From Takashimella koratensis (Eukaryota > Basidiomycota > Tremellomycetes > Trichosporonales > Tetragoniomycetaceae): a stretch of DNA of 64,000 nucleotides. The stretch is from positions 1,151,934 through 1,215,933 of the forward strand of contig BCKT01000006.1 in NCBI GenBank assembly GCA_003116875.1. Reading direction: 5' to 3'. Of the stretch, positions 45,079 to 56,300 are shown piece after piece. Position 1 is the stretch's first letter. Every line of letters starts with the position of its first letter. A program made the translations under genes and the position numbers. The notes beneath the pieces were generated by a model. The model had not been told where the DNA came from. It did no database searches and was given only the letters and a program-made list of their open reading frames with translations.

Positions 45079-47328
45079 TCAGACCCGGATAACCACCAGC
45101 TGCCTCTCACACAGTCCCAGCACCACCTCCGTCCCACCGACGACTACCCTGCCCACACCCAGCAGAGCCCCGCGCTCGCTCCCACTCACCCCTGCGATGC
45201 CCTGGGTAGCATGTGTCTTGGACCCCTGGGGCGGTCGGTATATATACACGTTCCCTTGACCTGCCGAGCTCGTCCCTGCGTCAAATGCGTAGACGGTCGG
45301 ACCGGATCCCAGCGCGAGGTGAGCAACGTGACGCAGGTCCCGCTTGGAGGAAATGACAAATGCCAACGCCGGGTTGGTCGCTCCATGCGCCCATGGGGTC
45401 GTAGCTGGGTCGCTCCCTGGTCGGGGGTTGAACAAAAGCCCATCGACGCCAGACTTGACAATAACACCGACTTTCCCAGTCCCAGTTCCGCTGGCTTCTT
45501 CGTTACTCGAGACTGCGAGAGGAGTGGACAACACCGCCGTGGTCTGCTTAGACCAACTGACCCCTCCTCCATCTTTCACACAACCCACCAAAACGTCTCT
45601 CCCAACTTTTCCTGCCCCTCCGACCTCTCCAAACGCCCCGCTTTCGCCTTCGTCCGGGTCGTCCTCCAGATCAAAGTCCATCTCTTCCCTCAACAACGCT
45701 GGGATACCCGGATGCGCGCCCGCCGGGTCCCCGCTTTCCCCGTTCTCGCCTCGGGTCTTGACGGCGTCAAAGCTCGCTCGGACAGCAGCGAGGACCGCTT
45801 CGTCCAAAGTCTCAGGAACGTCGAGGTCCGGGTTACCAAAGTCCTCATCTTCGTCCATCTCCTCGGGGGCGAATACGCTCGGCCATCGAGTGTTCACTTC
45901 GTTCTTCGTTAGACTCAGTTCGAGCGTGCCTCCGGGCGAAGAGGTGTCGAATGTCCATGTAGATGAGGAGACGTCGATCTCCCCCCACAGCGCACGAGCC
46001 CGAGGTGACGTGAGCTGAGCAAGAGAGGAAATAGAGGTAGAGTCGGGCGCGGACGATGAGAGAGCGAGAGTGAGCGTGTCGGTCGTAAGAGATACAGAGA
46101 CGTCGGATCGGGTCGCACCGTGTAGCGGGATGACGAGATTCAGCGACTCGGCACCTTGCGTCCATGAGAACAGAGCCGGTACCGAGTCTGCCTCTTCTCC
46201 TGCCTCTGCACTAGGTACACCACTCCCACTCCCACTCGGCCCCGAGCTCGCATCCACCTGCATCGCCTCGGGTAAAGTCGCTCCAAGTCCCAACCTCGCG
46301 ACTTTCTCCTCCCTCTCTCGTTTCTCCCTGTTCTCCTCAGGCTCCTGTGTGTTCTGTGGAAGCTTGAACTCAGCGCCTGAGAGGACGAGCCACCCATCTT
46401 CCCACCGTGCACACCAGAACGGCAAGTCGTTCCCTCTCAACACCCAAACCGGATCCACTTCCTCCCCCTTGTCCACCTCGTTGGTCCGCTCGGAGTCGAT
46501 CTGCACTTCGAGGATCTCGAACTCAGTCGCGCGGGGGTTCGGTCGGGATCCGGTATGTGACGTTTCTCTACCTTTGCCCTTGGGATCAGAGTCAGAGTCG
46601 GGCACGACCGCACGTGAGAGGAGGAGGCGAGAGCGTCCACCCTCGTTGCCGCTGGAGGAAGGGGAAGGAAGGGCGACAGCGTGGAGCTGGACAGCCGAGG
46701 GAAGGTCGTATCGCGCAATGAAAGAGCCCGTGAACTCTTGGCCTAAAGGAGAGGTGTGGAGGATGTAGATAGAACCAGTGCCGGAGGAGATACACCAGTG
46801 CGTCGAGTCGAGAGGTCGAGCGCAGGGGTATTCGGGGACGGCGGGACCAAGAGGGGTAGGAAGGCGTTCGAGGATGGAGAATGTCGGTTGGAGCGTCGTT
46901 GGCTGGGAAAGTTAGCATTGCTCTTCAACTAGCTTAGACTCAACAACGGAAGGCAGAGAAGCAATCTATATCATGAAACCGGGATACGATGAATCAATCC
47001 GCTTCCATGAACCTTGTCCACTTACATCCAAGCTAAACCCTACGACCTGCCAATCGACATCAACATATACCCCTCGTCCACCTTCACCCGTCGAGAGATG
47101 ATTCCAACCTATTCTTGATCGGACCTCGACAAAGCTGAGCGGGTGAGGAGCACCGTAAGCTACTCGGCTCTGGGTGGCTTCTGTCGGAAGCGGGAAGTAG
47201 AGGACTGGTTCGGCGGCGGCGCCGGCGGCGTCGGAGCCAGCGGCGGAGGAAGAGGAAGTGGGACCGAGTCGGTAGGTCTCAAATTGAGGGAAGAGGAGAG
47301 ATCGGTCAGGTGGGAAGAGGTAGGACAT
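45079..47328 (-). CDS. NudC domain-containing protein 1 (NUDCD1-like)
   Basis: Probable Hsp90-associated co-chaperone of the NudC/CS-domain group. Two exons (47328-47026 and 46902-45079) give 708 aa. The N-terminal half (SYLFPPDRSLLFPQFETYRL, WQVVGFSLD, HWCISSGTGSIYIL, FWCARWEDGWLVLSG) fits the WD40-like beta-propeller of NUDCD1. A CS/p23 domain follows around residues 325-430: LFSWTQGAESLNLVIPL, LTLALS, ALWGEIDVSSSTWTFD, LELSLTKNEVNTRWPSVF. After an acidic DE-rich linker (EEMDEDEDFGNPDLDVPE) the C-terminal propeller blades resume. The last residues are VLGLCERQLVVIRV. In animals NUDCD1 helps WD40 clients such as coatomer or RNA-helicase factors, and fungal roles are uncertain. Shares a short bidirectional promoter with the next gene. 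Confidence 0.85.
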
Positions 47329-47625
47329 GGCGGCGGTGACGGCGGTGGGACGAGAGTCGAGTGGTCAAGTATGGAGAGTAAAAGTCATCTCGATTGATTT
47401 TGACTTTTACATTTTGAGATTTTGCAATTCCTAATTTCATCTTTCCACTTCCTCTTCAACTTCAACTTTACACACATCTCATCTCATCCTTTCTCCTCAA
47501 CTTGACCCTCACCTCGCCTCGCCTTCCTCTGGACCACTCTCTTCCTCTTCCTCTTCCTCTTCCTCTTCCTCTCTCCCAAGTACCCAGACCCCGCTTCCCG
47601 CACTCACCTCGAGGGTGAGGTCGCG
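47329..47625. promoter_or_regulatory. Bidirectional promoter, 297 bp
   Basis: The whole intergenic region between the divergent NUDCD1-like and AT-hook genes. The middle (47395-47470) is AT-rich. The right half is a TCC/CTT-rich leader with a run of CTTCCT repeats at 47545-47575. Confidence 0.5.
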
Positions 47626-50415
47626 ATGGACGACGACCCGGCGATGAACGATCCGGCGGTGGGTTCCGTCCCACCTTCCATGGGTGGATCCATTCCTCCC
47701 GATCCTCCCGAGCCAGGACCGCACATCTCGTCCCCACTCTTACCCCCTTCGCTACCTCTAACGATGAACTTTGACCTCCCTCCGTCGATCCCTCTCTCGC
47801 CTCTTCTTCCCCACCCCTCGGTGTTCAGCCCGACTCTCCCACACTCTTTTCCAAATCTCGACACCCTCCCACCTCTCGACGCCTCGTCACAGCCCCCACC
47901 TTCCCCTCCTCCTCAAAACCTGACCCACTCACCTCCTCACTCACCTCCCTCTCGACATTCGCCTTCTCCGCCTCCTCGCCCGGCACGGTCAACACACCGC
48001 CGCCCTCTCCCTCCTGCGTCTCGGTTCACACCTACCGAGTCATTGCACAAGATCACACTCGCTCCTTTGGCCCAATTTCTCGCGTCGCTTTCGTCTCCTG
48101 CGCACCTGCTCAAGCTCTCAGATATCCTGGAGCAGTACCGCACACCGATGGCGTATCAGCGTATCGACGTGAGATTGGTCACGTCCTCGGAGTTGCCGCC
48201 AGGTAGCCCTATGGTGGATCTCGCAGCCCTCACAGCTGGAACGACAGGACCGGCAGGAGTAACAGGGCCGACAGGAGTGGTAGGAGCCGCCAGAGTGGTA
48301 GGGCCGGACGGGCTGAAAGTTGGGGTGCCGGTGTTGATGACAGACGCGGAGCTGGAAGGGGCGAGGGAGAAGGTCAGGGAGGCATGGAGGAGGGAACGAG
48401 GCAGTCCCGTAATTGAGGCCGTGGAAGAGGTGTTCCAGGCGGAGACGAACGGGGATGCTGCAGAAGTTGTGACTCTTCAAGATTCCCAGATAGCACTGGC
48501 GATTGTAAACTCGACAGCGGCGGAGACGACCACGGTAGAGACAATGTCGATGGCGATAGACGTTGCTCCCGATATGGTTGAGACGCTTGCATCTTTGCAT
48601 GATCAAGTCGACTTTGACGAGAGATCTACACACGACCCCACCCCTTCTCTCACTCACGAACCCCACACTCCAGCGGATGCGAACGCCTCAAATCCATCGA
48701 CGCCTAGCACGACTTACCCCTTTCCTCCCTCACCAATCGCATTCGATACCCATCCTCCCCCACCGACCGGACCCGTCCGCCGGATCCGAGAACTACGCCT
48801 CGACCTACGCACACTAGATGCAGCGGCGCTCTTCGCGCTAGAGACGTGGAGAAGGCAGGTGATGGGTTTGCCGAAATTGGGAATGGCGAAACCAGACTCG
48901 AAGTGGTATCAGTCCGAGTCGGAGGGAGAGGGAGAAGAGGACGAGGTTGATGTGGAGGTGGAAGTGGTGGGTCGGATGGAGAGTGGGCAGCCGAAAAAGG
49001 GGGGAGAAAAGGTGAAGGAGAGGAAGGAAGGGGAGGGGAAGGAGCAGGAGGAGGGGAAGGAGGGAAAGAAGGCGAAAGCAGTGAAGACAGTGGAAGAGGT
49101 GAAAGAGGTGACAAGGCTAAGAGAGTTAGCAATGGCGCCAGGAAGAGACATGCCAAGCGAAGGAGAGAGCGAAATCGAACCGATGTCAGAGAGCGAAGAC
49201 GAGGTGACCATCCAGCCCGAAACCCGACCCAGCGGCGTTGCCAATTCCCTCACTGCCAAACCCACCAACCAGACAGACGAGGACATCCTCACGGCGTTGA
49301 TCGGCGCTGCTCACGCAACCGAGTTCGACGCCTCCGCCGTCGACCTAGGTATGGACATGGACGACCACGACGCCAACGCGGACTACCATGACCCACCGTC
49401 GCCTGATATTGTACTGCCAGACGGGTATAACGTGCAGGACGAGGACGACCCGGACTTTGAACCGACCCCACCACCGGAATCGAGGCTTGGACCGGCCCCG
49501 AAAGCGGTCCCGAAGGCGAGGAGGAATGGGGAGGTGACGGTGTTGGTGACTGTACCGAAACGGCGTGGGCGACCACCAAAGAATCGAGATAGCCTCGGCA
49601 GTGCGAGCGAACCAGTCGAAATTAATCAAGCGACCGGCGCGTTCGATACACCTCGCACACAGGGTTCAGGATCGGCAGTATCCAAGTGGTCAAGGAAAAG
49701 GCGAGGGGACGAAACCTCGACACCGACACCGACGAAGGCAGGAAAGAAGAGGAAGAGAGGAAGAGTTTCGTTTGCGAACAATGACGAGGTGGTTGAGTTC
49801 AGCCCTAGGAAGGACCACGACCATTACGCTAGATACCACGATGATAACGATAACGAAGGCGACGACAAACACGATCACGATCACGAACATGAACATGAAC
49901 ATGAACATGGAGGCGTCGAGGATACGGGGGCGGCTGGAGGGGGTCAGCGACCAAAGTGCAGAGTGTCAGTGGTCATTCCGCTTAAACGAAGAACGACCAA
50001 GTCTCTCCCGCGCTCAAAAGCCGTCAAGCCGGGTCTCGATTTGGCCAGTGACGAAGCACAGATGACGACAACGACGACCCGCGATATCGAGTCGATACCT
50101 GTTGAGTCGAGTACGACAGAGGTCGGTGAGGGTTCAGGCGCCGATGCAGTTAACGAGTCTCTGCTGGCGTCGAACGATATTGAGATGGACGAGCCGGAGG
50201 GGATTGCGGACAGCGTGGCGCCGCTGGTGATGATAGAGACGGTGGGAGCTGAGGCGGCGAAAGAGACAGTGGTGGTGGGGGTAGCCAGTCAACCAGAGGT
50301 AGACGAGGTGGAGGAGGAAGTCATGGGTGACGATTCGGGACCGACGCCAGATGAATTGATCGATGAGCTCAATTCGGATGGAGAAGACGACTGGAGCTTC
50401 CTCCGTGCGTTCTGA
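47626..50415 (+). CDS. Unrecognised AT-hook protein with RVSF motif
   Basis: A single 929-codon exon, unusual in this intron-rich window. I do not recognise the family. The N-terminal ~130 residues are Pro/Ser-rich. A short possibly folded segment follows (LHKITLAPLAQFLASLSSPAHLLKLSDILEQYRTP, about 137-180), then a helical block VRRIRELRLDLRTLDAAALFALETWRRQVMGLP near 382-415. The rest is acidic and low complexity. At 645-652 KRRGRPPK is a consensus AT-hook, and at 703-712 KAGKKRKRGR is a nuclear localisation signal running straight into RVSF (713-716), a PP1-docking consensus. A run of repeated His-Glu follows. The C-terminus is acidic and ends DDWSFLRAF. A nuclear, chromatin-associated role with possible PP1 recruitment is inferred. 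Alternative: a kinetochore or replication scaffold. Confidence 0.75.
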   Translation: MDDDPAMNDPAVGSVPPSMGGSIPPDPPEPGPHISSPLLPPSLPLTMNFDLPPSIPLSPLLPHPSVFSPTLPHSFPNLDTLPPLDASSQPPPSPPPQNLTHSPPHSPPSRHSPSPPPRPARSTHRRPLPPASRFTPTESLHKITLAPLAQFLASLSSPAHLLKLSDILEQYRTPMAYQRIDVRLVTSSELPPGSPMVDLAALTAGTTGPAGVTGPTGVVGAARVVGPDGLKVGVPVLMTDAELEGAREKVREAWRRERGSPVIEAVEEVFQAETNGDAAEVVTLQDSQIALAIVNSTAAETTTVETMSMAIDVAPDMVETLASLHDQVDFDERSTHDPTPSLTHEPHTPADANASNPSTPSTTYPFPPSPIAFDTHPPPPTGPVRRIRELRLDLRTLDAAALFALETWRRQVMGLPKLGMAKPDSKWYQSESEGEGEEDEVDVEVEVVGRMESGQPKKGGEKVKERKEGEGKEQEEGKEGKKAKAVKTVEEVKEVTRLRELAMAPGRDMPSEGESEIEPMSESEDEVTIQPETRPSGVANSLTAKPTNQTDEDILTALIGAAHATEFDASAVDLGMDMDDHDANADYHDPPSPDIVLPDGYNVQDEDDPDFEPTPPPESRLGPAPKAVPKARRNGEVTVLVTVPKRRGRPPKNRDSLGSASEPVEINQATGAFDTPRTQGSGSAVSKWSRKRRGDETSTPTPTKAGKKRKRGRVSFANNDEVVEFSPRKDHDHYARYHDDNDNEGDDKHDHDHEHEHEHEHGGVEDTGAAGGGQRPKCRVSVVIPLKRRTTKSLPRSKAVKPGLDLASDEAQMTTTTTRDIESIPVESSTTEVGEGSGADAVNESLLASNDIEMDEPEGIADSVAPLVMIETVGAEAAKETVVVGVASQPEVDEVEEEVMGDDSGPTPDELIDELNSDGEDDWSFLRAF

Positions 50416-51055
50416 GCGCGAAGATGTTTGGTCATGTGTGGGCGAGCGAACAGAGAGGCGGAAGGTGCAAGTCGAGCGCCAATTTGGCGAGGCGGGAAGA
50501 GAAGTTGAAAAAGGTTTAGGGTGAGGCCGTATCAGAGAAGGAGCGATTAGGGGAGTCGGTATTGTGAATTTTGGATCATCGGTCATTTGGCTTTTAAGTT
50601 TCAGTCATTCTTCTCGTTCAGCATCGACCCGCTGTTGTATATACAAACAGAGACACCAAAGACCTCGGAGATACCCACCTCGACGTGTTTTTTCATACGG
50701 TACGCTGAAGTTCAATAGAGCAGGAGACACCGAGTCGTTCATTCATCATCTATGTATGTAATCGTACACCCGTCTAAAAGCTGGAGAAGGTCTAGTTTGG
50801 GATGGAGAAGGAGAGAGAGAGACAGGGAGAGTGAGCTGGGGGTGAGCTGGGAGTGAGGTTGGTGAGTGGTGGTGGAGATGCAAGGAGGGGACGTGGTTAC
50901 GAGTCTGGAGTGGAGGGTGGTAGTGAGATGGATGAGAGCCGAATGGTGGAGGCATAATTTCGCGATAGAGAACGAGCGAACAAAAGAAGACAACGGGCGG
51001 GAGAACAACATATCAAAGAGCTACAGAAAGACAAGTTTAGACCACCCTCCCTTAC
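50416..51055. other. Convergent spacer
   Basis: 640 bp between the AT-hook gene (+) and the His/Pro-rich gene (-), both 3' ends. It holds GAGA-rich runs around 50805-50830 and no supportable gene. Confidence 0.4.
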
Positions 51056-52204
51056 CTATACGTGGATCTTACTCATCCCATGCTCGATATCATCGAGGTC
51101 TCCGGGAGTCAACCACTCCTCGTCCTCTGCCAACTTCCTGACCCAAGGTGTTGGGGCTCTCATCTTGAGGGTATACCCTAACCCGACCGTCGGCACCCTC
51201 CCTTCTGACGCTGCGACTTCGAGAGCGCTATCCCCCTTGCTCGCTCCCCCTTCTCCGCCTTCGGCTCCTGGGTCACCGGGGAGCCTTGACCTCGACCGGG
51301 CACGGAGGATGACAAAGTTTTCTCTCTCGCCGGACCCCCTCATTTGCGCTTCGGGAGCGAGCGCGAGCGCCTCTCGCTGAGCTTGCGTCAGGTGGTGGGT
51401 CTCCCCTTGGCCTCGGTCGGAATGGAGGCTCGGTCGAGGCGGGAGGTCAATCTTGAAACTCGGTCGGCGCCGCTCAGCTGCCTGTACGCCGGTGGTAGGT
51501 GTGTTGAGGATCGAGGGCGGCGGGGCGGCAGTCGGAGAGTGCACGTAAGGGGCGCGAGCATGAGTGAGGCCAGTGTAAGGGGAGGGAGGGTGAGGGGAGG
51601 ATGGGTGGGGAGAGTAGCTGACTCGACCGGAAGGGTGCGGGTGAGGAGCGATTGCAGCGCCACGAGGAGCGTAGCCTGGTACCGGAGCCGTGGGACGTAC
51701 GATTTGCGCCGGAGGGTAGTGCGCGTGAGGCTGAGGGTGGTACGGCGCATGGGTGTAGAATATCTCTGCGTCGTTGAGTGAGACCTCGGGCTCGGTAGGG
51801 TACATAGGTACCGGGTTCTTCAGACTCGACTGCCTCATGACCCGCGGACGTCCGTGCATCCCCCCAGGTCCATTGAGGGACGGGGGGAGCTCAAGTACAG
51901 GGGAATGGCGCTGGCGAAGGGCTTCGTCCCAGCCTATTCCGTGGCCCGGGGCGGGCGAACCAGGGGATGCTGGAGACCCAGGGGCAGCGCGCCACCCGGG
52001 GGAGCCCGGGTGCGCATGCGGGTGGGGGGTAGGTGTCGGATGAGCGTGAGGAGGGTGGGGGAGTGGGTGGACGGAAGCAGAGGTGGGCTTGGATGAGTGT
52101 AGAGCGCGCGAAGGGGCAGCCGAGGGGAAGTAAGAGGCTCGACCGGATAGGTGGGTGATGGTCCGCAAGGAAGGGGAGGAAAGAGGCGAGGTGTAGGGCG
52201 GCAT
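51056..52204 (-). CDS. Hypothetical His/Pro-rich protein
   Basis: A 382-codon open frame from ATG 52204, which I do not recognise. Composition is dominated by Pro, His, Ser and Ala up to residue ~290 (repeated HPHP/PHPHAH/GSPGSPA runs). Within it are short conserved-looking islands: RVMRQSSLKNPVPMYP, RRRPSFKIDLPPRPS (containing an RRxS-type kinase site), ENFVILRARSRSR, and the C-terminal GLGYTLKMRAPTPWVRKLAEDEEWLTPGDLDDIEHGM. The last 40 residues look like a folded or partner-binding element. No membrane segment or signal peptide. The continuous frame of over 1.1 kb and those islands argue that it is real. The gene is divergent from the CSL factor. Confidence 0.65.
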   Translation of the reverse strand: MPPYTSPLSSPSLRTITHLSGRASYFPSAAPSRALHSSKPTSASVHPLPHPPHAHPTPTPHPHAHPGSPGWRAAPGSPASPGSPAPGHGIGWDEALRQRHSPVLELPPSLNGPGGMHGRPRVMRQSSLKNPVPMYPTEPEVSLNDAEIFYTHAPYHPQPHAHYPPAQIVRPTAPVPGYAPRGAAIAPHPHPSGRVSYSPHPSSPHPPSPYTGLTHARAPYVHSPTAAPPPSILNTPTTGVQAAERRRPSFKIDLPPRPSLHSDRGQGETHHLTQAQREALALAPEAQMRGSGERENFVILRARSRSRLPGDPGAEGGEGGASKGDSALEVAASEGRVPTVGLGYTLKMRAPTPWVRKLAEDEEWLTPGDLDDIEHGMSKIHV

Positions 52205-53326
52205 GTTGGAGTAGAGTGATGCGTGGCTGGAGGGAGGTGTTCCTATGGGTGTGTTGAGATAGATGGATTAAAATCTGCGACGAGTGTGAAGGTGTGAAGT
52301 CGATTTGGGTGAAGAAGGGCGAGAGTGGATGGCTCACGACGAGAGCGTTGAAGCGGGGGGGAGTCGTGGATGTTATATACCCCCTCGAAGCGTCTGCAGA
52401 AACCAGCCGACGAAGGCGGTAAGCTAGCATAAGTTGTCGGTAGTCATGATGGTAGCACCCACGTCGGCCTTGCTGAAGCAACGATAGAGCCGGAGGAGGC
52501 GGTCTGAGACAATCTAGTGCTGGAGGGGAGCTGAAATAGCCACCTCCGACCAAGCTGTCGACGGATCGTAAGCTGGTCCCCGGTCTACTCGGTATGGTAG
52601 CTGGATAGGCAGTGAGGTTCCGAGAACCCTTGACAGGTGGAGGCTTATCCCTTTCAGGTAGGTCTGGTGGTTAGCTTCTCTTCGTGAGATTGCGTCCCAG
52701 ACGACGCCTCTCGGGGGGTCTGGGGAGTTGAGCTTCCCCGGGCGCCGATGAAAGTGAGCTTGGGTCTTCGCAGATGATCACATCCGGTGAAAACGGTGGT
52801 TGGGAAGGGGTTTTCAGAACAGACCGGCGCTGAGTCAAAATGATCGGTCCGAGTGCAAGGGACTAAGTAAGCCAAGGCAAGGCAAGGCAGGGGTAAAGGT
52901 AGAGGGATATGGGGAGTGGGGGATTTGCGAGTCGGTCTGAGACACCGAGGTGGGGTCGGCTAAGGAAAAGGTCTCCTCGAGGAAGGTGTTCTCGGCCGTC
53001 GGTGCGAGCGGAGATTGTGGCACGGGGTATGCTGTGGGCGGGGTTAAGAGGGAGACGGTTGCACCTGGGATTGAGGAGGAAGCATGTATGGAAAGGGCGA
53101 CGAGCGCAGGGGGTTTCGATGCCACTGACTCCGGTGCCACACTCGGCCCAGGCCCACCATACGAGCCCACCGCCATACAAACAAACCTTTTGCCCGCTTC
53201 CCACACACACATCACCGTGGGAAACTTGCATCCACCAGCGAGGTCCACTCTGCATCCATCCATCCTTCCACCCTCGATCACCAGCACCCTCCCCTCCCTT
53301 CCCCTCACAGACACCAACCTACCAGC
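52205..53326. promoter_or_regulatory. Divergent promoter region
   Basis: 1.1 kb between the His/Pro-rich gene (-) and the CSL gene (+). A TATA-like GTTATATACC lies near 52371-52380 for the - gene. Open frames on both strands at 52835-53422 are not supported by splice or domain evidence. CCTTGCCTTGGC-like repeats appear around 52868-52888. Confidence 0.4.
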
Positions 53327-56300
53327 ATGGCAGGACCCGACGACCCTCGGGCGGGTGAGACCGGCCCCGATACTGAGACCAGTATCGACCACACCTCGGG
53401 TCCCGACTCTGCCTCCTTGCACCAGGCCTCAACCTCGACGTACGCACCCCAGTTTGGAGTCCCGCCCGCACCGGGAGGAGAGACGCCACTTGATCTGTTA
53501 CTGAACGCCATATCGGGTTCAGCAAGCGCGACCACGGTCAGTGCAGATGGGACGAGTCATGTCTCCCAGGGCCCCGTGCAAGAGTCCCGCGCTGGATCGC
53601 ACAGCGATGTTATCGACCCTAGTCTGCACTTTCTGTCCCAGGTGAGTCTGTCGCGGCTACATACGGGTCTTCAACTAGAATTCTCCACCTACCTTAGCTA
53701 CATGACATGCCGCCGATCTTTTCCGTCGTCAGGCTGGATGCTCACTGACATTGACGCTGCAGGAGCCCGGAAGCAGCAAACGCGCGCTGGAGGTGGACGA
53801 GAACCCAACATCCCCGCGACGGGCGAAGATGGCCCGGACACTCTGGTCGCATGTCTCTGGGGGCGTGAACACACCAATGTCGACAATACAAGTCTGGCAC
53901 CCTCGGACTGCGCAGAAGAGCTACGGCAAAGAACGGCGGTAAGTGTGCTTACCCTTACCCCATATCTACTGTGTTCGATCACTTGATCACGTCTGCGCCT
54001 GCAACTGTCCACTAACGGCTTCGGTACAGGCTACTCTACCCGCCTCCGAAGCTGAGCGTATCAGGTCCTTTGCTGCCTTTTATCACTCGCGCCAAGCTCT
54101 CTTCCTTCCTCGCCTCCTCCGAACCTTCATCATCACAAACCCACGATATTCCTCTCTCCACCATTGATGTACCCTCGATCGACGCTCCCGACGCTGCAAA
54201 TGGTCTAGACGACGCGGACCTCACACCGACGCCCACACCTGGTCCAGAGAGCCGGAGTAAAGGCCGGTCCCGCGCGCGGAATCGGGCACAGCGAGTCGCC
54301 GCGGGGAAAGCGGGCTGGGGGACGACACTCGCGTGGATCAGGAACAAAGTCGTTGCCAAGGAAAGAGAAGAGTTGGAGGAAGGGCTCATGTTCCCGGGCT
54401 TGTACGTGTTAGAGGATGGAACCAAGTGCAAGGAGTTTAGAATCGAGCTTGAGTTGGGGCTCCCAGTGGGTGTAGGAGGCGCGGAAGGGTCCGAGAAGGT
54501 GAAGACGGTGGAGGATGGAAACGCGGGACAAGGGAATGGAGCAACGGCGTTAGGTGCAGAGTTGTCCCTCGCCGCAGTCGAGGCGAGCAAAGACGGATCA
54601 GGATTAGGCGAGGCAAGCGCGATCGGTAACGGTACAGAAGACAGCACGATTACCGACGCGGCATTGCGCAACGTTCTCGATGCCGCAGCGATTGATATCG
54701 AGCTCGACGAACGGCTACTAGACTATCTCCCCGAGGTCGATCCGCTGGCAGACGCTGACCCGGCACAGCCTGAGACTAGCTTGCTCCCTGCACCGGGTAC
54801 CGCAGCTCCGGCTAATGCAGACACGACCGCCTTGACGACAGATGGCACTTCCGCACTTCAGACGAAACCGTGGGCGACAATCTCGTCCACATTCCTCACG
54901 ACGGTTTCCAAGCCGTCACAGAAGACTGCCAAGGCGAGGTCATTAGAAACGGGCCTTACCTGTAACGACACGTTTGCGCTCTGGTCTCGAGTCCATGGCC
55001 AAACTGTGCGAACCAAGTTTTTACACTCGACGACCATGGACGACGGAGACGAGTTTGTGCCTATCACCGAAGCGGGCGAGCCAGGTCCACAACGGGCTCG
55101 GTCGACGTCCCAATCACAACCTCAGCGGACGCGGCTAGAGGCACGGACGGGGAAATGGACACCGTTTCGATTCGAGATCATCCGACGACCTCCAAGGCCC
55201 GTGTACGACGAGAAGAGGGGGACTACTCTCCCTGGTCGAGTAAGGGGCGACGACCCAAGCGTGATCACATACGGATCGGTGGTTGCGCTCGTGGATGTAC
55301 AGACTGGCGCGCGGTCTGATCCGGTCAAGATTGTGCGGATCGAGCGTAATGTAGCGGTGATCGGCGGTGCAGGCATGGGAGGAGGGGACGAGGGTCACCC
55401 GGTGAGCGAGCTGCAGAGGGTTGGACTAGTGCGGGTTGACATGGAAGAGGAAGAAGGAATGGGAGGCGGGGAGCAGGGAAGGTGGTACCTCGCTGCACCG
55501 GGGGCGACCGTCGGGGCCGGCGAAGTCAAGCGGACGAGGGCGAAGCCGGTACTGGCCAAGGATCGAGGGGCAGCAGGACAGGCGGCTTCCGGTGCAGAGA
55601 GTGGAGCTCCTGCGCTAGGAACGGACGAGGCCGTGTTAAACGCGCAAGCAGCAGCGGAGAACTCGAACGCAAATAAGGAGGAAACTGGACTTCCGGAAAC
55701 ACTGAGCGGGGTGAATCATTCCCTCGTCGATGGTGAGGCTCTCCCACTGTCAGGCACGATTCTGGACGACGCGAATGGCCCGGAGAATGGACTCGGCGTT
55801 GAACAGATAGACACGGCCGAAGCCGCTGTCGTAGCGACCAACGGACTGGAGACTGTCTCTGGAGGCCGAAAGACAAAGACGAAGCGACACGCCTTGGCGC
55901 GCGCGGTAGTTGCCGAGGAAGAAGAAGGGAGTACCCAGTCTGAGCTGAGGTGGGTGCAAGCGACCCGAGGGAGGGGGAAAGACGGAGGGGTCACGGAGGA
56001 TGTAGATGATTGGATGTGTTGGTACATCGGTTGCGTTGGTGAGTCTACATCTCTGAGTGATAACAGCGGTACCTGGGGCATTCTGAAGGAGAACGAGGAA
56101 ATAAGGGAAGAGGAGCTAACAAATCTTTTCATCTGACTGAAACGCAGTGTCTTTCTCTGTGACCGTGATGAGCGGGGAAACCCTTCCTATCTCGCCCCTT
56201 GGAGATCTCCCGAGACTCTACGCCGAGCCTGTCCTCACTTTCCCTATTGGCACCCTCGAGCTCACCCTCTCGACTCTAACGATCCCCCCTACACTAGGGG

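Noticed and set aside
44511..45092. 193-codon open frame on + between FBP1 and NUDCD1
   Set aside because: Overlaps the NUDCD1 3' end antisense, has no recognisable protein features, and lies in the FBP1 promoter.
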